From Ruminococcus sp. (GTDB lineage Bacteria > Bacillota > Clostridia > Oscillospirales > Acutalibacteraceae): a stretch of 40,083 nucleotides of DNA. The notes beneath the pieces are model-generated. The model worked only from the letters and a program-made list of their open reading frames with translations, was not told the DNA's origin and searched no databases. The stretch is taken from contig JAFRDE010000026.1 of NCBI GenBank assembly GCA_017403985.1, positions 1-40,083 of the forward strand, given 5' to 3'. The position numbers were made by a program, and so were the translations under genes. Below are positions 9,666 through 18,009 of the stretch, piece by piece; position 1 is the stretch's first letter; the number at the start of each line of letters is the position of its first letter.

Positions 9666-10154
9666 TTAAAACGGTAAATCGTCGTCTAAGGGCATCGCCT
9701 GGAAATCGTCGGGCGAACCGGCAGAATACGCGGGCGCCTGCTGTGCGGGAGCCTCGGGAGCGACCTGAGAGCCGCCGTAGGTATTCGCGCGCGGAGCCTG
9801 TGAATAGCCGCCGCCGTAGGTGCCGGCAGTATCACGGCGTTCGCCGGTGAAGCTGACGTTATCAGCCACGACCTCGATCGCGGTGCGGTTCTGTCCGTCC
9901 TTGGTCTGATACTGACGGGACTGGAGCTGACCGTCGATCGCGATGAGAGAGCCCTTGGAGAAATTGCGGCATACGAATTCCGCGGAGCTGCGCCATGCGA
10001 CGATGTCGAAAAAGTCAGCCTGACGCTGTTCACCCGCCTTCACATAGCTGCGGTCTACAGCAATGCGGAAGGAGGTTACGGAGATGCCGGTGTTGGTCGT
10101 CTTTAACTCAGGGTCGGCAACTAAGCGGCCCATCAATACTACTCTGTTGATCAT
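9666..10154 (-). CDS. ssb: Single-stranded DNA-binding protein
   Basis: This 162-residue protein binds single-stranded DNA during replication, recombination and repair and recruits partners through its acidic tip. Residues 1-105 form the OB-fold (MINRVVLMGRLVADPEL, then FDIVAWRSSAEF and GSLIAIDGQLQSRQY, all typical). Residues 106-155 are a Gly/Ala/Pro/Gln-rich disordered linker. The C-terminus is the conserved acidic tail DDDLPF. The length is usual. An AAAGGAT ribosome site precedes the ATG. The gene lies between rpsF and rpsR as in most Firmicutes, so it should be co-transcribed from the promoter at 10730-10758. Confidence 0.98.
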   Translation of the reverse strand: MINRVVLMGRLVADPELKTTNTGISVTSFRIAVDRSYVKAGEQRQADFFDIVAWRSSAEFVCRNFSKGSLIAIDGQLQSRQYQTKDGQNRTAIEVVADNVSFTGERRDTAGTYGGGYSQAPRANTYGGSQVAPEAPAQQAPAYSAGSPDDFQAMPLDDDLPF

Positions 10155-10213
10155 AATAAAATCCTTTCGTTCCGGCTAAAAGCCGTATTACATACTTATT
10201 CGTCTTGTGTCAA

Positions 10214-10633
10214 TTACTCGGCAGCTTCCTCGGCGGGAGCTTCCTCAACTGCGGGAGCTTCCTCAACGGGAGCTTCCTCTACTGCGGGAGCCTCCTCGAC
10301 CTCAGCCTTGGGCTCTTCCTTAGCGACAGGAATCTCCATACCCTCGGGCTTGCGGATGATCAATGAGCGGATAACGCCGTCCGTGATCTTGTAGATACGG
10401 TCGAGCTCAGCGGGGAACTCAGCTTCACTCTCGAAGTTCATCAGCACATAGTAACCCTCAGATTCCTTGTTGATGAGATAAGCCAGCTTGCGCTTGCCCC
10501 ATTCGTCAACACTCTGCAGAGTAGCGTGCTTCTCGATGAGAGCCTTGAACTTCTCGATGAGAGCCTGGATACCATCCTCGCCCTGCTTCATTGAAAACAC
10601 CATTACGGTCTCGTAATTAGCCTTCAATGCCAT
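10214..10633 (-). CDS. rpsF: 30S ribosomal protein S6
   Basis: This 139-residue protein is the S18 partner in the small-subunit platform. Residues 1-95 carry the S6 fold (YETVMVFSMKQGEDGIQALIEKF; WGKRKLAYLINKESEGYYVLMNFES; RIYKITDGVIRSLIIRK). Residues 108-139 are an acidic low-complexity tail of EEAPAVEEAPVEEAP-like repeats, longer than the tail of model S6 proteins and probably disordered. AAGGAGGTG lies just upstream of the ATG. This first gene of the operon has a consensus promoter at 10730-10758 and a leader hairpin that may be the S6:S18 autoregulatory site. Confidence 0.97.
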   Translation of the reverse strand: MALKANYETVMVFSMKQGEDGIQALIEKFKALIEKHATLQSVDEWGKRKLAYLINKESEGYYVLMNFESEAEFPAELDRIYKITDGVIRSLIIRKPEGMEIPVAKEEPKAEVEEAPAVEEAPVEEAPAVEEAPAEEAAE

Positions 10634-10657
10634 GTTTACACCTCCTTATGGACTTTG

Positions 10658-10681
10658 GCGCCGTACTAATCAATACAGCGC
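10658..10681 (-). promoter_or_regulatory. Leader hairpin of rpsF, candidate S6:S18 binding site
   Basis: In the rpsF mRNA leader GCGCUGUA pairs with UACGGCGC (8 bp, one G-U) around an 8-nt loop, about 25 nt before the start codon. The S6:S18 complex is known to bind rpsF leaders in many bacteria through a hairpin and a CCG element. The position fits, but I cannot confirm the full motif. Confidence 0.4.
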
Positions 10682-10729
10682 AAGGTAATATTACTCGCTA
10701 TGGGCATACTGACACACATAGCATGTGAT

Positions 10730-10758
10730 ATTATATAGGAAAAGCACCTATTTGTCAA
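10730..10758 (-). promoter_or_regulatory. SigA promoter of rpsF-ssb-rpsR
   Basis: Both hexamers are perfect on the minus strand: TTGACA (10758-10753), a 17-bp spacer, TATAAT (10735-10730). The start point would be about 10723, leaving a leader of about 90 nt. Confidence 0.9.
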
Positions 10759-11627
10759 GGTTTTTCTTTTAATGAAAAGCCCAGTCCCGAAATCGCCGTC
10801 GCGGGGACGGTGATCACAAAGGCTTCGCCGTCTGTTTCGGTTACGGCGGCTTTCACACGGTAGGCGTCGTGCGGTCGTACGGCGCAGAGGATCACGCCGC
10901 GCGGGGTATGGCTGTATCCGCCGTGAGCCGAGAGGACGGTCACTCCCCTATTCACTTTCGTCGTCAGCACCGAAGTCACTTCATCCGGCGCTGACGTGAT
11001 AATGATCATCAGCTTGCCGTTATCGCGGGACAGCCCGAAGACGACCGCGTCGATCAGCTTGGAGGATGTAAAGATGGCGATAACGGCATAGAGGGCGTTT
11101 TCGATGTTGCCGTAGACAACAGCCGATAATGCTACGACGACCGCGTCGGAGATCAGTACGATGCGACCGATGCTGAGATACGGAAAACGGCGGTTCAGGT
11201 TGCGGGCGATGATATCCGTGCCGCCGGTACTGCCGCCGCGCAGGAGGATGAAGCCCAAGCCCGCGCCGGAAAGAATACCGCCGAAGACCGCGGCGATCAC
11301 TCTGTCGCCGTGATAAGTGATCTCGGGAAGCCGGAACAGATCGATGAGAATAGATACAAGAGCCGTGGCGATGATCGTACGAAGGATGAAACGCCTGCCG
11401 TTCTCGAACGCGCCCCAGATGAACAGAGGGAGATTCAATAATAACACGGTCGTGCCGATCGGTGCGGAGAACAGGTGATTCAGCATCGTCGCGATACCGG
11501 TCAACCCGCCGGGGGCGATATCGTTCGGCGCGGTAAAATATGAAACCGACAGAGCGTACAGAACGCCTCCGAGAAATATCAAACAATAATCCGCGGCGTA
11601 CTGCTTCACTCTGTCGGTATTTTTCAT
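10755..11627 (-). CDS. YitT family membrane protein (DUF161-DUF2179)
   Basis: This 290-residue integral membrane protein has no settled biochemical function. Residues 14-200 contain about five hydrophobic helices, with the family signatures ALSVSYFTAPNDIAPGGLTGIA, then GAGLGFILLRGGSTGGTDIIARNLNR, and SSKLIDAVVFGLS. Residues 205-285 form the soluble DUF2179 domain (GKLMIIITSAPDEVTSVL, RGVTVLSAHGGYSHTPRGVILC), a PII-like fold proposed to sense a ligand. Length is normal. The gene lies downstream of mrnC, separated by about 56 bp that includes part of a family B repeat and a GTCGC/GCGAC hairpin. The ribosome site is poor, so expression may depend on read-through. Its stop codon overlaps the -35 region of the rpsF promoter. 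Confidence 0.9.
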   Translation of the reverse strand: MKNTDRVKQYAADYCLIFLGGVLYALSVSYFTAPNDIAPGGLTGIATMLNHLFSAPIGTTVLLLNLPLFIWGAFENGRRFILRTIIATALVSILIDLFRLPEITYHGDRVIAAVFGGILSGAGLGFILLRGGSTGGTDIIARNLNRRFPYLSIGRIVLISDAVVVALSAVVYGNIENALYAVIAIFTSSKLIDAVVFGLSRDNGKLMIIITSAPDEVTSVLTTKVNRGVTVLSAHGGYSHTPRGVILCAVRPHDAYRVKAAVTETDGEAFVITVPATAISGLGFSLKEKP

Positions 11628-11680
11628 GGTATCACGCTTTCATAAACAATAAGGTGGTCGCTGCGCGACTTTTATACAAT

Positions 11681-11725
11681 TCCTCAGTCACCATTCGGTG
11701 ACAGCTCCCTTTTCCAAAGGGAGCC
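11681..11725 (-). repeat. Family B palindromic element, copy 2, overlapping the end of mrnC
   Basis: On the minus strand it reads GGCTCCCTTTGGAAAAGGGAGCT, then a GTCACC/GGTGAC hairpin and TGAGGA. The first 42 bases are in frame with mrnC and encode its last 13 residues plus the stop codon. Confidence 0.85.
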
Positions 11726-12105
11726 TTGTTCTATTATCAGCGTGAAAAGTTCATTTATGCGTTCCTGTCTGCCTTTGAGATACAGCCAGCCGAAAAGCGC
11801 CTCCATACCGGTCGCGGTATGGTAATCGGAAAGCGTCGAATGTTTGGACGCGGAATTAACCTTTGTATTGCGTCCGCGCTTATAGACGTCCAGCTCTTCC
11901 TCCGATAGCTGCTCCATGATCTGCTTCATGAAAGCCGCCTGACTTTTGCAGTTGACCAGATCGACTTTCATTTGATTCAGCTCGCCGACATGCGCGGAGC
12001 TGTGGGTGACGAGATACTCGCGCACCAGCAGATCATACACGCCGTCGCCGATAAAGGCGAGGTTCAGGGTCGGAACGGAATTCAATGTTTTATCATCCAT
12101 CAGCA

Positions 12106-12106
<1 letters not shown>
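11684..12106 (-). CDS. mrnC: Mini-ribonuclease III
   Basis: MrnC is a dimeric RNase III-type nuclease without the dsRNA-binding domain; in Bacillus it matures 23S rRNA ends. Visible motifs are LNLAFIGDGVYDLLVREYL (with the catalytic acidic residue), HVGELNQMKVDLVNCKSQA, YKRGRNTKVNSASKHSTLSDYHTATGMEALFGWLYL (RGRN and the second acidic motif), then ERINELF. Everything needed for catalysis appears present. The last 13 residues (GSLWKRELSPNGD) are encoded by a family B repeat and are probably not ancestral. The start is ambiguous: a GTG at 12109 overlaps the obgE stop as GTGA, with ATGs at 12106 and 12100. The gene directly follows obgE. Confidence 0.95.
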
Positions 12107-13513
<1,407 letters not shown>

Positions 13514-13527
13514 ATATTCAACTAAAC

Positions 13528-13550
13528 AAAAAGGGCGGTAAAAACCGCCC
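13528..13550 (-). terminator. Rho-independent terminator of rplU-prp-rpmA
   Basis: On the minus strand GGGCGGT-TTTT-ACCGCCC is followed by TTTTTG. It begins about 10 bp after the rpmA stop codon. Confidence 0.85.
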
Positions 13551-13560
13551 CAAAAGTCAA

Positions 13561-13845
13561 TTACTGCTCAACAGGATAAACGCTGGCGCGCTTTCTGTCC
13601 TTGCCCATACGCTCGAAGCGTACGACGCCGTCTACCTTCGCGAAGAGAGAATCATCGGAACCGCGGCCGACATTGTTGCCGGGGTGGATGTGAGTACCTC
13701 TCTGCTTAACGAGGATGTTGCCGGCTAAAACGAACTGACCGTCAGCGCGCTTGACGCCGAGACGCTTAGACTCGCTGTCGCGACCGTTCTTGGTCGAACC
13801 CATACCTTTTTTATGAGCGAACAACTGCAGATTTATTTTCAGCAT
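13561..13845 (-). CDS. rpmA: 50S ribosomal protein L27
   Basis: L27 lies near the peptidyl-transferase centre. This 94-residue form carries the Firmicutes N-terminal leader MLKINLQLF, which must be cut before [15 protein letters not shown] to expose the functional tail; Prp, encoded immediately upstream, does this in Staphylococcus and relatives. The body ([42 protein letters not shown]) is canonical. It is the third gene of rplU-prp-rpmA, starting 4 bp after the prp stop, and is followed by a strong terminator. Confidence 0.98.
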   Translation of the reverse strand: MLKINLQLFAHKKGMGSTKNGRDSESKRLGVKRADGQFVLAGNILVKQRGTHIHPGNNVGRGSDDSLFAKVDGVVRFERMGKDRKRASVYPVEQ

Positions 13846-13849
13846 AACC

Positions 13850-14167
13850 TTACACCTCCGAATTAGAAATAGTTAAATACTTTGGATACTGCTCCATAAC
13901 GGAGCTCAGATGAAGCTTCAAGCCGTCGAATATCACGCGGCACTGTTCAGCTTCCGATTCAGTCTTTACTTTCAGGTACATATCGCCGTCGGCGACCCTC
14001 AACTCGGGATCAAGACCGATCACATCGGTGACGGTGTTAGCCGTCATATACGCCGCGGAAGATACCGCCGCGCACAGGATCTCGGGACCCTCGGGATTGA
14101 TGTCCGAATGGCCGGTGATGTGAAAGCCGAAAACAGGCTCCGTACCGAAAAACGTGACTGTGATCAT
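13850..14167 (-). CDS. prp: Ribosomal-processing cysteine protease Prp
   Basis: The protein is 105 residues (YsxB family). Prp removes the N-terminal leader of L27. The catalytic His lies in GFHITGHSD (about residue 19) and the catalytic Cys in [18 protein letters not shown] (about residue 32), which matches the H-x(~12)-C spacing of the family. The rest is a small alpha/beta fold. The ATG at 14167 overlaps the rplU stop by one base, so translation is probably coupled. The position between rplU and rpmA, together with the LQLF cleavage site in the neighbouring L27, supports the assignment. Confidence 0.95.
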   Translation of the reverse strand: MITVTFFGTEPVFGFHITGHSDINPEGPEILCAAVSSAAYMTANTVTDVIGLDPELRVADGDMYLKVKTESEAEQCRVIFDGLKLHLSSVMEQYPKYLTISNSEV

Positions 14168-14475
14168 CAGGCGTTGATCGCCTTGATTTCAACCTTAGTG
14201 TAAGGCTGACGGTGACCCATCTTTCTCTTTTCACCCTTCTTGGGCTTGTAGGTGGATACATAGATCTTTTTCGCCTTATCGGTCTTGATGACCTCAGCAC
14301 AGACCTTTGCGCCGTCAACATAAGGTGTGCCGGCTTTGATACCGTCGTCGGTAGAAACAGCTACAACGTCGAATTCTACGGTAGCGCCGTTCTCTGCGTC
14401 GAGCTTCTCGACAAAGATGACGTCGCCTTCGGAAACCTTGTACTGCTTACCGCCGGTCTCGATTACTGCGAACAT
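14167..14475 (-). CDS. rplU: 50S ribosomal protein L21
   Basis: The protein is 102 residues from [20 protein letters not shown], the conserved L21 N-terminus. The C-terminal [28 protein letters not shown] is also typical. An in-frame upstream extension of 16 codons is rejected, because the ATG at 14475 has AAAGGAA 7 nt before it and the extension is unlike any L21. L21 is an early-assembling large-subunit protein that contacts 23S rRNA. It is the first gene of rplU-prp-rpmA, with a SigA promoter at 14563-14591 and a leader that may be an L21 autoregulatory element. Confidence 0.98.
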   Translation of the reverse strand: MFAVIETGGKQYKVSEGDVIFVEKLDAENGATVEFDVVAVSTDDGIKAGTPYVDGAKVCAEVIKTDKAKKIYVSTYKPKKGEKRKMGHRQPYTKVEIKAINA

Positions 14476-14479
14476 TTTA

Positions 14480-14556
14480 TCATTCCTTTTACATAGACTC
14501 GCTACTCTCGGGCGGCAACCCACAAGGGCGCACTTAATAAGCCCACAGTATGCGGC
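14480..14556 (-). promoter_or_regulatory. 5' leader of rplU, candidate L21 leader
   Basis: About 80 nt of GC-rich transcript separates the promoter from rplU. The RNA holds GUGGGCUU, AAGUGCGCCC and GGGUUGCCGCCC segments that can pair with one another. Structured L21 leaders precede rplU in many Firmicutes. The location and general character fit, but the match was not computed. Confidence 0.4.
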
Positions 14557-14562
14557 TTATAT

Positions 14563-14591
14563 ACTATATCATAACAGGTTTTCGATGTCAA
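14563..14591 (-). promoter_or_regulatory. SigA promoter of rplU-prp-rpmA
   Basis: On the minus strand TTGACA (14591-14586) is followed after 17 bp by TATAGT (14568-14563). It begins 9 bp after the folD stop codon, so the ribosomal operon starts immediately downstream of folD. Confidence 0.8.
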
Positions 14592-14600
14592 GGATTATTT

Positions 14601-15449
14601 TCAATCGTTCTGAATATGATACGCCTTCAAGGTGTTCTGCATCAGCATGGCGATGGTCATGGGACCTACGCCGCCGGGGACGGGCGTGATATAGGAACAT
14701 TTTTCTTTTACGGAATCAAAATCAACATCACCGCAGAGCTTACCGTTCTCGTCGCGGTTCATGCCTACGTCAATCACGACAGCGCCGTCCGCTACCATAT
14801 CGGCGGTGACGAACTTCGCTCTGCCGACAGCGGCAACAAGGATATCGGCGTTCTTCGTGATCTCTGAAAGGTTATTGGTGCGGCTGTGAGTCACGGTCAC
14901 TGTACCGTTCTCATGCAGCAGCAGCATCGCCATCGGCTTGCCGACGATATTGCTTCTGCCGATCACCACGCAGTTCTTGCCTTCGACGGCAATATCATAA
15001 TAGTGCAGCATTTCCATCACGCCGGCGGGCGTGCAGGGCAGGAAATCATAGTCGCCGATCATGATCTTTCCAACGTTGTAGGACGAGAACGCGTCGACGT
15101 CCTTATCGACGGAGATCGCGGCGATGACCGCCTTGTCGTCGATGTGCTTCGGCACGGGCAGCTGACAGAGGATACCGTTGACGTCGTCGCGGGCGTTGAG
15201 CTCCTCGATCAGCGCGATCAGCTCCTCCTGCGTCGTTTCAGCGGGAAGCGCATACTCCAGCGAACGGAAGCCTACATACTCACACGCTTTCTTTTTATTA
15301 TTGACATACACGCGGGACGCGGGATCGTCGCCGACGATGATGACCGCGAGGGTGATCTCTTTCCCCTGCTCCTTCAGCGCGGAGACCTCTTCCCTGATCC
15401 TGTCCTTCACGCTCTGTGAAACTAACTTGCCGTCAATGATCTGATACAT
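14601..15449 (-). CDS. folD: Bifunctional methylenetetrahydrofolate dehydrogenase / methenyltetrahydrofolate cyclohydrolase
   Basis: The protein is 282 residues. FolD interconverts 5,10-methylene-THF, 5,10-methenyl-THF and 10-formyl-THF with NADP(H), supplying one-carbon units for purines and formyl-Met. Conserved blocks are SRVYVNNKKKACEYVGF (with the catalytic Lys), NGILCQLPVPKHIDD, FLPCTPAGVMEMLHYY, the Rossmann motif VVIGRSNIVGKPMAMLLL, THSRT, ADILVAAVGRAKFV, DVGMN and the terminal PVPGGVGPMTIAMLMQNT. Length is normal. GAGGG precedes the ATG. It lies 5 bp after lgt on the same strand and is probably co-transcribed with it. Confidence 0.98.
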   Translation of the reverse strand: MYQIIDGKLVSQSVKDRIREEVSALKEQGKEITLAVIIVGDDPASRVYVNNKKKACEYVGFRSLEYALPAETTQEELIALIEELNARDDVNGILCQLPVPKHIDDKAVIAAISVDKDVDAFSSYNVGKIMIGDYDFLPCTPAGVMEMLHYYDIAVEGKNCVVIGRSNIVGKPMAMLLLHENGTVTVTHSRTNNLSEITKNADILVAAVGRAKFVTADMVADGAVVIDVGMNRDENGKLCGDVDFDSVKEKCSYITPVPGGVGPMTIAMLMQNTLKAYHIQND

Positions 15450-15454
15450 ATATA

Positions 15455-16312
15455 TTACCCTCTTTTCTTGGATTTCTTATATTGTTTTTCAAACTTTCTG
15501 CCCTTCATGCCGTCGTTCTTCTTACGGTTCACGATCAGCAGGATAACGCCGACAATCACCAGAACGGCAGACAGTACCTGTGACACGCGGATATCATAGC
15601 CGAATACTTGGAAAGGCAGATACAAGCTGTCGGTACGCAGACCCTCTACGATCGTGCGCTCCAAGCCGTACCAGACAAGATACAGGTAGAACACCTGTCC
15701 GTGATACTTCTGGAATTTGCGGTTAAAGATGAACAAAAACAAAAATCCCAGCGCGCACCAGACGGATTCGTACAAAAAGCAGGGATGCACCCCTACCCCG
15801 CCGGTATTCTCGCTGACCATGCGGAAGACGTTGTCCGTCGGCGTACCGAAGGCCTCCTGATTGAAGAAGTTGCCCCAGCGCCCGATCGCCTGACCGATCA
15901 AAAAGGAGGTCATGGTGATATCGAGAACAGGCAGAAACTTCAGATGACGGATCTTCGCCATGATCAGACCGCCGACCAGCGCGCCGATGATCGCGCCGTA
16001 GATCGCGATACCGCCGTCACGGATATCGATGATCTCACCGGGATGCGCGGAGAAATAATCCCATTTGAATAAAACATAATATGCGCGCGCGCCGATGATG
16101 GAAGTCACGATGCCGACGATGACGCAGTCGATCAGCTTATTGCGGTCGACGTCGTAATGATGGGCGTTGAAATACGCGTACAGCACCGCCAGCAGCAGAC
16201 CGATCGCGATCAGGATGCCGTACCAGTAAACGTTGAACGAGCCGATCGAAAAGGCTACGCGGTTGACGGGCAGGTCGTTGATGCCTAAGCCCGGAAATGA
16301 AACATGGAACAT
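15455..16312 (-). CDS. lgt: Phosphatidylglycerol:prolipoprotein diacylglyceryl transferase
   Basis: Lgt attaches diacylglycerol from phosphatidylglycerol to the lipobox cysteine of prelipoproteins, the first step of lipoprotein maturation; a predicted lipoprotein in this window (23609-24487) would be a substrate. The protein is 285 residues from MFHVSFPGLG, with about seven membrane helices, the Lgt signature GRWGNFFNQEAFG, the catalytic HPCFLYES region and a basic tail rich in Lys/Arg. The open frame runs further upstream through the tRNA-Leu gene, which cannot be coding, so the start at 16312 is chosen. Confidence 0.96.
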   Translation of the reverse strand: MFHVSFPGLGINDLPVNRVAFSIGSFNVYWYGILIAIGLLLAVLYAYFNAHHYDVDRNKLIDCVIVGIVTSIIGARAYYVLFKWDYFSAHPGEIIDIRDGGIAIYGAIIGALVGGLIMAKIRHLKFLPVLDITMTSFLIGQAIGRWGNFFNQEAFGTPTDNVFRMVSENTGGVGVHPCFLYESVWCALGFLFLFIFNRKFQKYHGQVFYLYLVWYGLERTIVEGLRTDSLYLPFQVFGYDIRVSQVLSAVLVIVGVILLIVNRKKNDGMKGRKFEKQYKKSKKRG

Positions 16313-16389
16313 AGAATCACCAAAATCAGGTATAATACTCAATACATCAAAGCGTCGCTGATTTGGCAAACAATTATTCAAGGACCGAG

Positions 16390-16445
16390 CTCGCACCAAA
16401 CGAAAAAAGACTTGCCGGAGCAAGTCTTTTTTCGTTTGGTGCGAG
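16390..16445 (-). terminator. Terminator of tRNA-Leu inside a 26-bp perfect inverted repeat
   Basis: Arms 16390-16415 and 16420-16445 are exact reverse complements around a 4-nt loop. The core GACTTGC/GCAAGTC followed by six T gives a terminator in either direction. The outer part of one arm is the last 9 bases of the tRNA gene (16437-16445), so the opposite arm carries a complementary copy of the tRNA 3' end. Confidence 0.85.
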
Positions 16446-16520
16446 TGACGGGACTTGAACCCGTACGTCAAAGACACACGCCCCTCAAACGTGCCTGTCT
16501 GCCTATTCCAGCACACTCGC
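16437..16520 (-). tRNA. tRNA-Leu (anticodon GAG)
   Basis: This 84-nt class II tRNA has acceptor stem GCGAGTG/CACTCGC, a D-arm, anticodon stem CACGT/GCGTG with loop TTGAGGG (anticodon GAG, reading CUC and CUU), a long variable arm TGTCTTTGACGT, T-arm ACGGG-TTCAAGT-CCCGT, discriminator A and encoded CCA. It has a perfect consensus promoter just upstream. Confidence 0.95.
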
Positions 16521-16535
16521 ATATCGAACAGTCGA

Positions 16536-16564
16536 ATTATAGCATTTAATTATATAAATGTCAA
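16536..16564 (-). promoter_or_regulatory. SigA promoter of tRNA-Leu
   Basis: TTGACA (16564-16559), 17 bp, TATAAT (16541-16536) on the minus strand. Both hexamers are perfect, and it lies 16 bp before the tRNA 5' end. Confidence 0.9.
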
Positions 16565-16617
16565 TATCTATTTTTTCAGAATAGGAAATGTTTTTCCCCG
16601 AAACCGCGAATTAATAA

Positions 16618-16646
16618 TTGAACTCTAACCTATTATATGCTATGAT
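16618..16646 (+). promoter_or_regulatory. SigA promoter of the plus-strand acyltransferase gene
   Basis: TTGAAC (16618-16623), 17 bp, TATGAT (16641-16646) on the plus strand, 32 bp before the ATG. It is divergent from the tRNA-Leu promoter, about 50 bp away. Confidence 0.75.
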
Positions 16647-16678
16647 ATAATGAAAAGCATAAACATAAGGAACTCGCC

Positions 16679-17944
16679 ATGGATTTTGAACGATTTGATA
16701 TGAAAAAGCCGCCGGTGAGGACAAAGTGGTTTTTAAAACCCCTGACCGTGCTGCTGTCGGCTCCCGATAACATCAAGCATAAAAATAAACTCACCAAAAA
16801 CAACTGTGACGGTCTCAAACCGCCTTACGTCCTGCTGTGCAACCACAATGCGTTCATGGATTTTAAGGTGGCGACAAAGGTCATCTATCCCCACTGTGCC
16901 AACTATGTGGTGGCGATCGACGGATTTATCGGGCGCGAGAAGCTCCTGCGCGACGTCGGCTGTATCTGCAAGCGCAAGTTCACCAATGATATCACACTGA
17001 TCAGACAGCTTCGCCGCGTGATACAAAACGGCGATATCGCCGTCATCTATCCCGAAGCGCGATATTCCCTGTGCGGCACCACAGCGGTCCTGCCCGAATC
17101 GCTCGGAAAGCTGTGCAAGCTGCTCAAGGCGCCCGTAGCCTCGCTCATCTGCCACGGTCACCATGTGAACTCACCTTTCTGGAACACGAAAGACAGAGGC
17201 GTAAAAGGAACAGAGGCGGAGTTGACCTATCTATTTTCTCCTGAAGAATTAAGCGAACTGTCGGTCGATGAGATCAACCGCAAATTAGTCAGCGCTTTCC
17301 AATATGACGACTTCCGCTGGCAAAAGGAAAAGGGAATCAAAATCACCTACCCCAAACGCGCTGAAGGTCTGCATAAGGTGTTGTATCAATGTCCGGATTG
17401 TCAAGCGGAATATCATATGTCATCCGAAGGCGTTCAGCTCAAATGCGAAAGCTGCGGCAAAACATGGACGATGACAGAGCTGGGAGAGCTGAAAGCCGAC
17501 AGCGGAGAAACTGAGTTCTCTCATATCCCCGACTGGTATGAATGGGAGCGGGAGAATGTTCGCCGCGAAGTTGAAAACGGTACTTACAGCACCGGAAAAA
17601 TGCAGATCACCGTCGACAGTCTGCCCAACGCCAAGCGGTTCATCCGACTCGGCGAGGGCGAGATGACGCACGATATGAACGGCTTTCACATCAGCGGCAA
17701 GACGGCTGACGGCGAAGTCTTTACCATGGTCAAGACCGTACCGTCGCTGTACTCCTGTCACATCGAGTACGAATATCTCGGCAAGCACGGCGACTGTGTC
17801 GACCTGAACACCTTGGAGGACACATGGTACATCTATCCGCACGACTGCGATTTCAGCGTCACCAAGATGGCGCTCGCCACGGAAGAGTTATTTTTCAAGC
17901 ATAAGCGCGATACCGGCAAAGAGATCAAACCGGGACTTGCATAA
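16679..17944 (+). CDS. PlsC-like acyltransferase with C-terminal zinc ribbon
   Basis: The protein is 421 residues. Residues 45-205 resemble lysophosphatidic acid acyltransferases: HX4D catalytic motif HNAFMD at 56-61, an aromatic/basic block (FTNDITLIRQLRRVI), and YPEAR at 124-128 in place of the usual FPEG. It may acylate a lysophospholipid or another glycerol lipid at the inner membrane face. Residues 238-259 contain CPDC...CESC, a four-cysteine zinc ribbon not normally found in PlsC. The C-terminal 150 residues are soluble and unrecognised. The substrate is unknown. Ribosome site AAGGA; promoter at 16618-16646. It is the first gene of the plus-strand block and could be co-transcribed with ade 65 bp later. 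Confidence 0.8.
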   Translation: MDFERFDMKKPPVRTKWFLKPLTVLLSAPDNIKHKNKLTKNNCDGLKPPYVLLCNHNAFMDFKVATKVIYPHCANYVVAIDGFIGREKLLRDVGCICKRKFTNDITLIRQLRRVIQNGDIAVIYPEARYSLCGTTAVLPESLGKLCKLLKAPVASLICHGHHVNSPFWNTKDRGVKGTEAELTYLFSPEELSELSVDEINRKLVSAFQYDDFRWQKEKGIKITYPKRAEGLHKVLYQCPDCQAEYHMSSEGVQLKCESCGKTWTMTELGELKADSGETEFSHIPDWYEWERENVRREVENGTYSTGKMQITVDSLPNAKRFIRLGEGEMTHDMNGFHISGKTADGEVFTMVKTVPSLYSCHIEYEYLGKHGDCVDLNTLEDTWYIYPHDCDFSVTKMALATEELFFKHKRDTGKEIKPGLA

Positions 17945-18009
17945 ATGAATCCGATCGGGATTTCTTCAACGATTATTCTCTTTTTTCTATTTATATAAGG
18001 AGGTACGGT

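Noticed and set aside
16313-16522. Upstream extension of lgt
   Set aside because: It would translate the terminator and the tRNA-Leu gene. The conserved Lgt N-terminus begins at 16312.
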